A stretch of DNA of 34,252 nt from Folioceros fuciformis (taxonomy: Eukaryota > Anthocerotophyta > Anthocerotopsida > Anthocerotales): the NCBI GenBank assembly GCA_049999805.1, contig JBNGIO010006268.1, forward strand, positions 208,724-242,975, read 5' to 3'. This document shows positions 1 to 11,019 of the stretch, one piece after another (position 1 is the stretch's first letter; every line of letters starts with the position of its first letter). The position numbers and the translations under genes are program-made. The notes below the pieces were generated by a model. The model saw only the letters and a list, made by a program, of their open reading frames with translations, was not told the origin of the DNA and searched no databases.

Positions 1-195
1 ATACCTTTCTCGGCCTTTTGGCTAAGATCAAGTGTAGTATCTGTTCTTATCAGTTTAATATCTGATACGTGGGTCATCGACCCACACGATATTAATCTAA
101 TTTTTTTCCGGGGGAGGGTCCTTATGTGGTAGCTTGCTTCCACGGACCCTCAAGCGTCGCTTTGGCCTTGCACTACTGCCATTGCCTGGCGCACC
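1..195 (+). ncRNA. U2: U2 spliceosomal snRNA
   Basis: U2 snRNA pairs with the intron branch point in the major spliceosome. The 5' end is the plant-type ATACCTTTCTCGGCC, followed by the near-invariant stem I region and the branch-point-recognition stretch around GTGTAGTATCTG (about 32-43). The stem IIa/IIb region follows, with the perfect GTGGGTC/GACCCAC hairpin at about 69-84. A T-rich Sm site lies near 97-107, then stem-loop III (about 112-151) and stem-loop IV with a GCACTACTGCC loop (about 169-181). The 3' end is estimated from the usual length of about 195 nt. A GTAAAA-like sequence just beyond (about 204) could be the 3' processing box. The window begins at the first nucleotide of the gene, so its promoter cannot be seen. 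The gene looks intact. Confidence 0.95.
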
Positions 196-2584
196 CCACC
201 CCCTGTAAAAGAAAACCAAATTGGATTGTCGTTTGATTTTGGTCGGCCGCTGGATGCTTATGTCGAAAGTGCAGGAAATGGAAGTTCTCGAGGTATCCGA
301 GGCGCAGGGGCGTCGTCCAAAGAGCAGGCCGCGTGGGAGCCGGCTGCCATGACATCTCCTGGCTGGGCGAGGAGGAGCATAGCCCTAAGGGAGTTTGCAC
401 GTCGGAGCGTGGACTTTCTCAACTTGTCAGGGCTCGAAGCAGGCCACCTCCTTGCCTGCAGGCATTCTTGTCCTTGGCCTGGACTGTTGACTGACTGACA
501 ATGTATCTTTATTCTGTTCAGCTTGTCCTTGCAACATGTGTGCCAATCAGATGGAGAGGCTGAGATGCGCAAGCTCGAAGCATCTCAGCTCTCAAATGCA
601 AGTCGCAAGTTAGGCTGAGATACACAAGCTCGAAGCATTTCAGCTCAAATGCCAGCAAGGTGAGATTCACTGCATGGATCGTTCCCCTCAAGTACGCACG
701 TTAGACGGGCTTGTGCAGGAAGTAAGTGGGGGAAGGACAGCCAACTTGCTAAGTGCTTCCGTCGAATGCAAGTGGTCAGTGTAACGCTTCTGAGCTTACA
801 CTGGAGCAAGTTTAGTTGCATGAGAACCCTAAATCTGATTTTCAGAAGAGGAGTGTGAACATGTCGGATGTTCACGGGATGGGAGGGGAGGTGCGTGGTC
901 CATAACACCGTCCCGGGACCTAAAACTGGCCTTGAGGTGTGCTACGGGAGCGGGAGCCTGAAGCATCCATGGCATGTAAGTCCGGCGTGCTCATGGAACA
1001 CGGAATTCCTGAACCTCGGAAGCTTCAACAATTTACAAGGCTACCCACCCCACCTCTAGGTTACTTACTGCTGCAATCTTCAGCAGGCAGAGAGTGCCCA
1101 AACGATCTGCAAATGTCGTTGAAAGAGCTGGGCCTGCATGAACCACAAAGACGAGGACGGTACTGTGCATGGCAGAGGGAGCCTGTGTGGTGAGAGAGGG
1201 CTCACCAGGATGGATGGATGCTCTCGAGGAGAGAAGCTCCTCCTGGCCAGCAGTATCGAAATCAGCGGCAAGGACTGAAGGTGCTGCTGTTGTGACCATC
1301 ATCTCTGGAGCTGGGGGCCCTTGGCCTTGAGAACCCTCCAGTCCAGCATCATCTGCCAAGGCGAAACCAAAGAGCTATTGCTCCTCTGGTTGAGGACCAG
1401 GTCCACCGGGTGGACAAGCGCATGGAGGCCCCCCGTCTTTGCAGATTAAATTAAGGAGCATCCACGAACGGAACATAACGTAACGTAAACGTGATCGAAG
1501 GATCACTTCGCTCCGAAAAGTGCCTGCCAGCTGCCGAAAACCAATCCAAGCTGTCCACGGAAACAAGGCACTGCAACTCCCCGGACAGTGTTGTGATGAA
1601 TCTGTAAGACTGACACGCAAAGCAACTTTGAACAGTTTCCAAATCATACCACAAAATTTCGTGAACCGGAAGTACAGACGTGATACTCCCAACCCTTGCG
1701 AGACGTGTGTATCTGTTCCTCTCCTCACCCGTATGGCCCGGCACTCGCTTCATCTTTTCCTGTACCATCGTTCTTTCGTCGAAACAGAGAGTTTGGCCAC
1801 AGCCGAATGACAGACCAATCGTGGGCTTATCTGCTTTGCACATCCAGTAGTGAGCTAGGTAGGAAACTGGAGCACAATGGATACAAGCTGGAGATGAGGT
1901 TCGGTTTATGAATGCTTCTGTAGAAGTTTACCTGTTTTCTCGTTGCCAATAATGTCATAGTCATGGTGAGAAGCAAGGAGGGAGAGAAACAAGTGCAAGG
2001 CCAGCAGTTGGATAAGTCGCGAGCCTGAAGGACGCATTCCCGTTGGAGAGTTGCGGATACATGGAAAGGGAAGTCAAAACCAGGAAGACATGAAATATGT
2101 ACGTACATGGAGGCATGATGGATGGATGATGCCCAACTTGAAAGCAAGTGATGGCTGCTTGCATGAACGATAACTTTCTGCAAACGCGTTCGAAGCCATG
2201 AATGTGGCACGACAGCTTCAGGGTTTAGGGTTGATGCACCCACACATGGAGGGATACATGGCAATGAAGATTAGTTGCCTTGTTTGTCGGCAGCCATTTT
2301 GTAAGCCCTGTGACGTGGAATCCGCAGCAGTTTAAGACGGTAAACCGACATTGTGGCACACAGTTATTCGTGGTTCGCACAAGCTAAAGAAACAGTACAT
2401 GGGGCTCCAGTGGTCTCCGGTGTGGCCAAGGCAGGAGCGGCTGGACGGGACGGAGGCCCAGGCGGAGAACCTGCGTGCAAGGAGGACGCATTGTAGTATA
2501 GAATCGGGCGTAAAACCCATATTGCGTACGTATTAGGGGTGACCAAGAACTTGGTATGTGAACTGGTGAAGGGGGCAGAGGTAC
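196..2584. other. Intergenic region between U2 and U1
   Basis: No protein gene is recognised on either strand. Open frames are short, overlap one another, and several begin only at non-ATG codons. The stretch holds a 55-bp tandem duplication (559-653) and a telomere-like GGGTTTAGGGTT at about 2221-2232. The proximal U1 promoter must lie at the right end. The angiosperm upstream sequence element (consensus RTCCCACATCG) and a clear TATA box about 30 bp before the U1 start are not evident there. Confidence 0.6.
559..653. repeat. Tandem duplication, 55-bp period
   Basis: Two diverged copies begin with GCTGAGAT at 559 and at 614. Both contain CAAGCTCGAAGCAT followed by a CAGCT/CAAATG block. The second copy is shorter, ending about 653. 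Each copy also holds a short imperfect palindrome of the GCTGAGAT...CTCAGC type. No function is evident. Confidence 0.75.
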
Positions 2585-2742
2585 ATACTTACCTGGGCGG
2601 GGCCCATCGGTGATCACGAAGGCCGATGACCTGGGGTCCCCTCCGCCATTGCACTGCGGCCGGGGTGGCTCCACTATCTACCTACGGGTAGAATAGACGT
2701 CATAATTTGTGGCAGCGGGGGCTCGCGTACGCGCGGCCCTCG
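2585..2742 (+). ncRNA. U1: U1 spliceosomal snRNA
   Basis: U1 snRNA recognises 5' splice sites by pairing with its 5' end. The gene starts with ATACTTACCTG, the complement of the splice donor. Stem-loop I carries the U1-70K-binding loop GATCACGAAGG (about 2612-2622). Stem-loop II carries the U1A-type loop ATTGCACT (about 2648-2655). Stem-loop III lies at about 2668-2698. The Sm site ATAATTTGTGG is at 2702-2712 and a GC-rich terminal hairpin (GGGGGCTCGCG...CGCGGCCCTC) ends the RNA near 2742. All functional blocks of plant U1 appear intact and in order at the usual size of about 158-165 nt. The exact 3' end is estimated. No recognisable plant snRNA upstream element is seen. Confidence 0.95.
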
Positions 2743-3463
2743 ATCTAAGAAAACCTGAAATTGTATGTTCCGTGAATGAGAGCCGTGTTTTGGTGGCCAG
2801 TCATGTGCGGTATGAAAATCATGGCAGGAGAGCCAGCTCAGCTCGATCACGGCTGCCCTATCTCCCAGGTTTGACGTCGGAGGCAGGGCGCATCAGTGTC
2901 GTCTCACCTCGCTTCCCGTGAGCCTCCCTGGGAGGGGGAGACTTGAACTTCTCCAGCAATCATGGCCCATGGCCGTGATCTCGGCCTGCATCGCACTCCC
3001 ATGTGGACTGAGTGCTTGCTTGAGCCTCAAGTGCTTGCAACAGTTACCAGTCCGCAGAGCCCAGCAGGAGGGGATGCCCTGTCTTTGCACGAGCTCAAGG
3101 ATGGCATGCTTTCACAATGTGTTCCTTGCTTGCAGAGTGTCAGAATGCCGTGCGACTTCCCCTCAATCCTCATAAAACCGAGCTTCGTACATGTGGGCGT
3201 TCTGGTCTCCGGAACGAAGGCCGAGTTTGGGCTGTCCAAGAACAAGGTTTGCGGTGAAAGTAAGTATCCTCTCCTGCTAGTAATACAAGGGCGTTCTGGA
3301 TTGTGTCTGTGTGTGTGTGTGTGTGGGGGGGCGCTGGGGCTCTTGATGCATTTCCAGGAGCGCCTCCAAGTCAAGCCGCTGCAGCGTCAGCACGGCGCCT
3401 TGAACTCGCGCCACACGAAGGCCAGGGCAGGCGGAGGCATTCCCAGAGGAACGTATATGTGTA
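2743..3463. other. Intergenic region downstream of U1
   Basis: A 171-codon open frame (2962-3477, plus) starts at an ATG, but its product shows no family I recognise and the frame runs through a GT microsatellite. It is not called as a gene. A (GT)n run followed by a G run lies at about 3303-3330. A GAAAGTAAGTAT donor-like site at about 3256 leaves open an unrecognised spliced transcript. Confidence 0.4.
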
Positions 3464-3560
3464 CATATGCACTCTAACCACATGTGTTCATATGTGCCCT
3501 AATACCGTGTCCGTTGTGTGCATATGCGCTCTAACCACGTGTTCATATGTGCGCTAATAA
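3464..3560. repeat. Tandem duplication, 57-bp period, rich in CATATG
   Basis: Copy 1 begins CATATGCACTCTAACCAC at 3464. Copy 2 begins CATATGCGCTCTAACCAC at 3521. Each contains a second GTTCATATGTGC block followed by CTAATA, so a shorter CATATG-containing half-unit lies inside the larger period. It sits on the boundary where the sequence turns AT-rich. Confidence 0.75.
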
Positions 3561-4291
3561 AATGGCTAATAGTTGTCTTTGGCTATCCTAGAATATGTTG
3601 TCTCATGAACTTTGAGGAAAGTTGATTTGGAAGAGTTTTCATACATTTCTGCACAAAGGGCACATAGAAATGTCCAATAGAGCATAGAATCAAGTCCAAC
3701 CATGACTTTCTCTTGTTGTGTATTGTGAAGCTCAAGCTTGGTACTTTAAGAGACATACCTTCCAAACAAGCATGCCATGATAATCAACCTTATGCTTCTT
3801 TTAGCATGCTAAGGAAATATCTCACTACTTCAAAAGAATGCTCGACTACCCCTTACAGACCCTTGTATAGTTGTCAACCATCCAATCGCCACTACCTAGA
3901 GGTGCATTATGAATTGGTACCAATTGTTCGTAAAGTTAACTTCCGAAATAACTGTTCATCAATAAACCATCTTTCTATTGTAACTTTTCATTCACTCGTT
4001 GTTTACTTGGATTTAACGTGGTCACTTTATCTTCCATGCATGTTCATTCCCCCACTCGTCATTCACAAGATCTTACGTGGATAAAGAAAGTTTAATATTT
4101 ATTTATTTATGTATTCAGTTTCACAAAACACATATGTGCATTTCTCTTTATGATGGTCAGATATTATGCGTGAATTAACTTTTGAAAGAGCAAATAAATT
4201 ACTCAATATACAACGTATTAAATAAAAGTTATCAATTATTGAGATCATTTACAATCTTTACAATTGTCTAGCCTATGCTCTTGGCTAAAGT
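3561..4291. other. AT-rich intergenic sequence, no gene seen
   Basis: The sequence is AT-rich with many stops. The longest frame (123 codons, 3713-4084, plus) does not begin at ATG and resembles no family I know. No terminal repeats, tRNA or other RNA gene was recognised. Confidence 0.5.
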
Positions 4292-5100
4292 CTAGGTACT
4301 CAATCCGTATATTCGGATTTTGAAACGCAAGAATTCTCCATTGTTGGAGATCCACTGTTGGTCACGTAGTTTTTGAAATGCATGGAAAGTTAAGAGGGAA
4401 CCTGAACCTGGTGACAAGTCCCCATCCTTTGCACACCTAGTGCTTCTCCTAATTTCTTTAGACTACTTGTCCATCCCATTATGTATTTGATGTCATGTAT
4501 AGTAGGAAAATACATAGCCAGACCCATTATGTATTTGATGTCATATATAGTAGGAAAATACATAGCTAGACAAGAAAGAAATTCGTTCCTTGTTTGCGGT
4601 AGTTCTTGCCCTGTGATTGCCTTTAACAAGCAGGCAAAGTCGTACGTTGGATTACATAATATATGAATAGGTTCGAGGAGCCTTCCAAAATGCTGTGCTC
4701 GTATGCCCAATTTTCGATGTTGATCAAAATCCAAGCCTCTAGAGCATGGAAGATTAATACTGTCTTCTGCATACATGTCTCGCTTGAGATCAATTTGAAA
4801 ATTGAATTGCCATATCCAAGGTTGCCCTGTTTTTGGGCAATAAGGTAGTTTACCGTTTTCATCCGCAAACGTAAGCCCTAGTTGAATTAGTTTGAGTCTA
4901 TCAACTTTTCCTATCACCTTCTCGTATTCATAATCATCACAACTTCCGATTGGCACTACCACTGTTCCTAGGAATTCCGTATCGATGGATATGATACGGT
5001 ACTTGTTTATTATTCCAACCCAAACAAAATCAAGCTCTTGCCTTAAATTGAAAGCCCACACTTGTCGGATAAATGGTGCATTCGGTTGCGCGTGTGCCAT
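4292..5100 (-). pseudogene. CCR4-associated factor 1 (CAF1/POP2) deadenylase pseudogene
   Basis: CAF1 is the DEDDh 3'-5' exoribonuclease of the CCR4-NOT complex and removes mRNA poly(A) tails. The main frame runs 5100 down to 4390 (236 codons) from an ATG. It shows the N-terminal IRQVW block, the first catalytic pair in SIDTEF, the family signature LKLIQLGLTFADENG, WQFNF and DSINL, a later YDF...LLK block (third acidic residue) and YDIKYIMG. Damage seen: about 14 residues are missing before the YDF block (the usual VHWVTFHSG region); a 16-residue block is duplicated (DNA 4475-4570); after CHQ the frame shifts and stops at 4390, while family-like C-terminal sequence (SLLTF, FQKLR, IYGLS) continues in another frame to a stop at 4292. 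The final catalytic Asp (GSD) reads GSG in that shifted frame. There are no introns, but many plant CAF1 genes are intronless, so this does not prove retroposition. It is probably inactive. Confidence 0.85.
4475..4570. repeat. 48-bp tandem duplication inside the CAF1-like pseudogene
   Basis: Two adjacent 48-bp copies (4475-4522 and 4523-4570) differ at only two positions, at 23 and 45 of the unit, both transitions. The length is a multiple of three, so the reading frame is kept and a 16-residue block containing YFPTI and DIKYIMG is repeated. The low divergence suggests the duplication is recent relative to decay of the rest of the copy. Confidence 0.95.
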
Positions 5101-7317
5101 GGTTGTCGTGCACGGCTAACGTTGAATGCTTTGATATTATACTTCAATTATAGCCCTAGCAAACCAAAACGCATGTGGGGACCACTCCGACACAACAACG
5201 TCACCAACAAAAAGAAACTTGTTCTTCTTAAATGAGGAAGTCTTTTGGTCAATCCCAACCCGCTGAGAAAGAAATGTTCGCCGTCAAACAAAGTGTATGG
5301 GCGCTCCAAGATGAAGATGAAGGGTAAAGAACCACCCTCCTTGGCCAAGGAAAACATTACATCAACTATAAAGCCCAAGGAGGGGAAGGAAAACATGACA
5401 TCATTAATAAAGCAAGCAAAGATCTATGTAAATAGGCTTTGTAGGCATACTTAGTAGGGTTTCATTGTGAAAACCCAAGGAAGGCAATGATATGAATAAA
5501 TGCCTACATGACTTCGAGGGTCAAGCCTTAGATATTAAGTATTTGCAAAGGCTAAGGACACAATGTCATTTCATCTCGAGGGCCCATATATAAGTAATTT
5601 TATTAAGGGGACACATTGCAGGCCAAAGATAAGTACATATTAAGTGGGGATATTTGGAGGGCCTAGTATAAGTAGGGTTTAGGGTTGAGTTAATTAGTTA
5701 CTTAATTTGGTGGACTCTTACGTATTAGTTGACCAGCAATACCTTAGTAAGGGGTACACCCTAGACTAGGTGTCTTGTGGGTGGTAGGGTAGGCACACTT
5801 CATGCTTTCACCCAAGACAATGTTGTCCTCCCTCTCGGATGGTTTGGCGATGCCGGTTCTACAGAAGAAGAGGAAGAAATCATTTTTCAATTGTTGAAAA
5901 CTAGAAATGAATTTTTAAAGATGATTCCTCTACATTTTAAACTTAAGGCCAACGCGAAGCCCCATCTTGGGCATCAATGGCAATGCGGCCTACATGTAAC
6001 AACTCAGAAAGAGATATATTAATTTTTTTAAAAATCACATTAAATATATAAATATAAACCCTTCGGCCCCTTCCAAATTTAAATTAATAACTAGATGAAA
6101 TCTTTCCATTGGAGATTGTCTTGCTTCAAAAGATCTTGCCTTTCCACAGCTAAGATTTTCTACACTTAATATGCGTAAAAATATATTTATACTTGTATTT
6201 GTATCTATACGGTGTGACCAGCCCCTATATTGATATAAGGATATATTCTTGCAACAGTGCGCACACGATGCCTTCCCTTGGAAACTTCTCCCCCATCAAG
6301 TTTGGTAACGTCAATCTGACTTCATCTTACATCACATCATTGCAATCGTTTTATGCGTGTCGAAACGTATTAATGCAAATTTTGTCGCAAAAAGGCTTTG
6401 ATTCAATTAAACAAAATCTGATCCATGTTTCCTTGATGAAGATCAGGGTGCCCATAAATTAGGATACCGATCTTGGAGAGCCTTTATATCCATCTCTGCC
6501 TTAAACAAAGTTCACTAAAGCTGAGTGAAGGAAGAGCATGTTGTGAAGCATGGGTGTACCTTTATAGACTACCTCGAGCAAGCAACAATGTTTCCCATTG
6601 TTGGACTAGATGTCTCTTACAGCCCGCGTTAGAAGGACTTGCACATTTGATTTGAGGCATTCTAACAGTTGATAGCATGAGAGACCCTTCCTATCACTTT
6701 TGTCTCTACGTAGCAATTGTTATCATGACCTACAACTATTCCAGGGTAAGGCAATTTTGTTTGCCATCTAGGTCAAAGAACACATGGCTTGTATTGACTT
6801 GCGGGCAAGACAATGTGCCCCACAAGAGCACTAGCCTAAATTAAATTTTGTTAGGTTGGTTACCATCATTAGTGTGGCTGTGGAATTCCTTGTTAGGAGT
6901 GACAACATGCCTTTAACAACTAGACGAAACAAAAAGCTCGTCCTAGTAAACAACAATTGGTGTTCAAGAGATGGCTGGCTAGGTGGGATTTCTTTTTATT
7001 GGTGAGTGAGCCTAGGCTGATTGGTGGTGGAGAAGGCAACAATTTGTTTTTCTCCTTAGTCTATGGTACCTCCGTGTAAGCCGTCAATCCACTTAGGTTA
7101 CCTAGCTTCCACTATCACCCTAACAAGCACACCAATAGCAAGCTAATAATATCCATAATGTAGCAAATGATTAAGAAATCATGGAGCAAAAGTGTCATGC
7201 ATGTCCAAGGCAACAACTTGCTAGCAATATAGCATGTACTTAGTGGGGAGACTATTACTGAGTGGGAAGACTATTGGACACTGTGAGTGCATTAAATAAC
7301 ATAGAGGGAAAGGAATC
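5101..7317. other. AT-rich intergenic sequence, no gene seen
   Basis: No coding frame of recognisable family was found. Frames at 5148-5396, 5777-6022 and 6193-6462 are short and low in complexity. A telomere-like AGGGTTTAGGG lies at about 5674-5684. No reverse transcriptase, integrase or transposase motifs were recognised, although the composition suggests decayed transposon-derived DNA. Confidence 0.45.
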
Positions 7318-7516
7318 GAAACTCTGGTAGTAAGATGTACTTGAAGATGGGGAACATACCTTCATGGTGTTTCTTATGCCTTGCCAAAAGAGCACCTAGA
7401 AGTAAGGAAAGCAGAGTTGAAACTTTGGCAATAAGGTGTACTTGAAGATGGAGAAACATACCTTGATAATGCTAATGCTATCTAAGCCTTGCTTAAAGAG
7501 CACCTAGAAGCAATAA
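7318..7516. repeat. Diverged tandem duplication, about 101-108 bp period
   Basis: Copy 1 starts GAAACTCTGG at 7318 and copy 2 starts GAAACTTTGG at 7419. Shared blocks are TGTACTTGAAGATGG, AACATACCTT, CCTTGC and AAAGAGCACCTAGAAG. The offset grows from 101 to 108 bp because of small indels between the copies. Confidence 0.8.
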
Positions 7517-8294
7517 AAAGAGACACAACCAACAAATTTTGGGCATCTTTGTATTGATGCTGAGTGAGGATAACGTCACATACTTTACAATATCTACTTC
7601 TTTAAAAGTAGTATCACATGGTTTGCTTTCTCATTGTTTCGACCTACCATCATGTATTCCTATGGGCTCATTTAATTGTTTAAAATGTCCGTGGTCAGTG
7701 CCTCTTTTAGATCGACAGCTGACATGCAGATGTCATTTATCTTCACTCAAATGTACATAAATGTATGCATGTACATTTATACCCCCTTTCCAAAATTGTC
7801 CAGAGTTTTATTCTATACTATGTAGGAACGACTTTGATCATCAATTGCTATGGCTACGAACATATGTTGTCTCCACCTTCTGATTTTGTCAGTGTGAAAT
7901 CAGATTGGGTCCGTTTTTTGGACCTAAAATTGTGTTAAATTATCATATTAGTTTATCGTTCTTCTCCTTGTAGCCACAATTTATATGCCCTTAACCATAG
8001 TCGTCAGGAAAAACAGGTGGGTGACGGTGCTTTTGCTAACAACAAGATCCCTTTGCTTTGGATCGACGCGTGTTTAAGTTGACATGGGATAATGGGGGGC
8101 AAAGGGCCAAACGGTGGTCTGTATCTAGGTACAGTAGAGGGCAGGGCCGTACGTAGATTTGTCTAGACCTATGAGAAGGGTAAGGTGGATTAGTAGGGCC
8201 ATGACGCGCCCGTCTTGAGGAACTGAATAAAATCTCGCCCAAAGACGTTAAGGAATTCATGAATACCGGCATATGTAAGTTCCTTGCAGCCATA
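7517..8294. other. Intergenic / presumed 3' flank of ALG3
   Basis: No gene was recognised. The right part should contain the 3' UTR of ALG3, which is transcribed leftwards and has its stop codon at 8295. A TTTATT at about 7806 reads AATAAA on the minus strand, but it is nearly 500 bp from the stop and its use is uncertain. Confidence 0.4.
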
Positions 8295-10893
8295 TCACGA
8301 CTCGGCTTCTTTTAGAGCGTGAGGCGCCTCGCTGGGAGCCCTCCAAAGACCCCATAAGATGGTGATATGAGCTGCCAGTAGAGCTAATGATGATGCAATG
8401 CTCGACGGGTAGATGTTCCAGCATAGCTCTACAATTCCAAGCAACGCTAGCCTGAACAGGCAACCAACATTCGGTTCACACTCAGGGATGATAAAGCATC
8501 AAATTCACTGGCTCGTGCTGAAGACTGTATCACTTACCGCACAGGTGTGGGAAAAGGTGCCTTCCAAAGCAGCAGCGGTAAGCTAAAGAAGTACCTGATC
8601 CAAGACGGGATTAAACCAAGTTCATCAGTGCAAGATAGGGAGCAAGGGGAGACTGGGCTGGATTATAGACAACAGCTGGCCAGAGGAAAGGGGTAGAGTA
8701 CCAGCAGTAGAATTGATAATGAAGAGAACGCGCACAGACTATACCGATGAAGTTTCCTGTGAAAAGGACTGTTGCTATATCTGCAGAAACTTGAAGCACA
8801 CATATTAGCATTGAAATAGCATTCAGGTACGTGGGGCAGTCACAGTACATAGAATGACAAGGGGTATGCCAACGTACGATCTGCACTCAGGACTTTCCCT
8901 CTGGTGCTCCATTTTTGCTTCACAGAATCAAACAATCCAACTTGGTTGTCTTTTCTTGGAACATAGAGTGCAGTTGCAGCTACGATGCCACCTTCATGTC
9001 TGAGGAGTTACAGACCTGTAAGGGAGGATGAAGCAGGATTGGGCTTTGAAATTCAGAGTCGGACAAGGCGTGCAACACGTACCGACACCACTTAGCATGT
9101 GCGAAGAGCCACAACAACCCAAGATGTAATAGCAGTAGTAGAACAGCTAGTGGTTTCGACACAAACAGAGGCTCGGGTAAAAATTTGAGATTAACCGACC
9201 TGCATCGAGATTTTTTGTTAGAGAAGAAATGGATTGACTGATATCTGGGACGAAAGGGTGGACATAATTACCAAAAATGAATGAAAACACGACCGAGATT
9301 GAATGCTCTGGATACGTAGGCTAGTGGGGCGTGCAAAAGGAATGGAAACCCTAAAATCGCCTGCATTGCGCATCGAACGCACCACCTCGTCAGTATGGGT
9401 GTCCCCAGAGATTGCATGGTTTAGTATCCTGACAGTTACCTGAACCAGTGCAGCATATGAAAGTGCTGTTACAACTTCTCTCAGTGACAAGGTCTGTGAA
9501 CACGAACGTAAAATTGTGGGTGAGCAGAAACACAAGTAAATTATGACCGCGGCTGTCCCTCAACATCAAGAGGTTCCCAACCACTGACTGACCTTCAGCA
9601 GCAGAAGCAGGAGGGGTGGTGCATAAAGCAACACATTCATCTTCACTGAAACTGCCGCACTGCCCTTTTCACACAACAGACAATGTCGAGCAGTAAGCAC
9701 CTACAAGCAATAGACTGCAGCACTCGCTGATCCTGAATGTCTCGCGGTCGTACACAGGATGAAATCCACAATCTCACCTAGCTAGAGAGAGCACATTACA
9801 TCCTGGAAGGTCACAAGTGTGCTCACCTGAAAACCAGCAGAGCTACATACCAATGTTGCCTTTGCATGATTGCAATGGATGCATGTGCAAGTGTTGTAGC
9901 CACACAGTCATTGAACAGTCGTAGAACGAAGATGGAGTGCACTCTTTTCGATAGGCACAAGAGCAACAAAACCCACCACGGTGCCTGCCAATGTATTTTG
10001 AGCATATTCTGTGAGATCAGAGTGTACTTGGCGCATCGACACATCAAATGCAAAGCAAAGGGATGTCTGTCAGGGATGGCTCACCACTGCAGCCCTGATG
10101 TATATTAGAAGCGTAACTCCAAGATTGACGATGTACAGGGCTCCAAAGAAAATCTGGTAGCAGCATGTACACATGAGCCACCAATCATGGGAAGGACCTT
10201 GGCTGTCAGAGTTCAGGCTATTGACTACCCTCATAGAGAGGGAGAAATGGGACGTCAAGAGCAGACTTAGCTAGTACTCGAGCATTTGAAACGTCACATG
10301 AGACTACAAAGAACGGCAGAGAGAGAGAGAAAGGACCTGCGCAGGGAAGACCGCTGAACCTGTCAGATAATTTATTACAGAGTATATATACAGGAAACCA
10401 GCAGGATAGACAAGAGGACCAGTGTCTCCAGAGATATTCTTGTAATTCCTTTCTCCCGCTAGAAATTGCTCGACCTGAGAAGGAGGACTTGCATTAGAAC
10501 TGACATAATCACTACGAAGATGATCCATCTCACCACCCATTACTAACTGGATACGAGCATGAAAAAGTAGCAGAACGCATCCGGGTGTACAATCAAGGAG
10601 TAGTACCTGTGAGATGTAAGCATCCCAATCTATCTTCGTGTCTGAGATCAAACGACCAAGCAGCAAGAACTGCTGAACAACCCATTCAACCATAGCAAAT
10701 GGGACATTAAACAGCGCTTGGAATACTAGGAGGGATACATACAAGGAACCCTCGCAATTATGAAGCAGACGAGAATGGTGTCCAGAAAGATAGCGGTCAC
10801 GGCGGCTGCAAAATAGAGAGACCTAGTCTGGGGAACAACTTTCCCGTCTCTGTGTCCTTCCCCACCATCTCGAGATTTCCGAATCCGAGCCAT
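8295..10893 (-). CDS. ALG3: ALG3, Dol-P-Man:Man5GlcNAc2-PP-dolichol alpha-1,3-mannosyltransferase
   Basis: This ER membrane enzyme adds the first dolichol-P-mannose-derived mannose to the lipid-linked N-glycan precursor, Man5 to Man6, on the lumenal face. The 13 exons in transcript order are 10893-10743, 10641-10607, 10474-10337, 10153-10085, 9984-9827, 9659-9593, 9493-9440, 9360-9272, 9199-9083, 8999-8878, 8780-8702, 8594-8538 and 8451-8295. All junctions are GT-AG and in phase, giving 430 aa, near the plant length of about 438. Family blocks seen: [11 protein letters not shown] after TM1 (first lumenal loop), [77 protein letters not shown] and FPTPVR. The protein is strongly hydrophobic with many membrane spans. 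The ATG at 10893 is the first in frame; an upstream GTG is not needed. It is divergent to the next gene. The N-terminus is basic (RIRKSRDGG) and presumably cytosolic. Confidence 0.95.
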
Positions 10894-11019
10894 TCCTGCT
10901 CGTCGACGGGTTGTCACCACTTCCCCTCAGTACCCTTCACTTCCATGCCGGGAAAACCCTAATCCAATTGCTTCGACTGTGGGGGAGGTAGGAGCCGGAA
11001 CTTCTGCAAAGCACCAACC
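10894..11019. promoter_or_regulatory. Short divergent (bidirectional) promoter region between ALG3 and the Cys-rich protein gene
   Basis: Only 126 bp separate the two start codons, so both 5' UTRs and core promoters must overlap or lie within coding sequence. A telo-box, AAACCCTAA at 10954-10962, sits near the middle. In plants this motif is common in promoters of growth and translation-related genes. No TATA box is obvious. Confidence 0.6.

Noticed and set aside
2962-3477. 171-codon plus-strand frame downstream of U1
   Set aside because: It begins with ATG but resembles no family, runs through a (GT)n/G run and a CATATG repeat, and is overlapped by frames of similar size on both strands.
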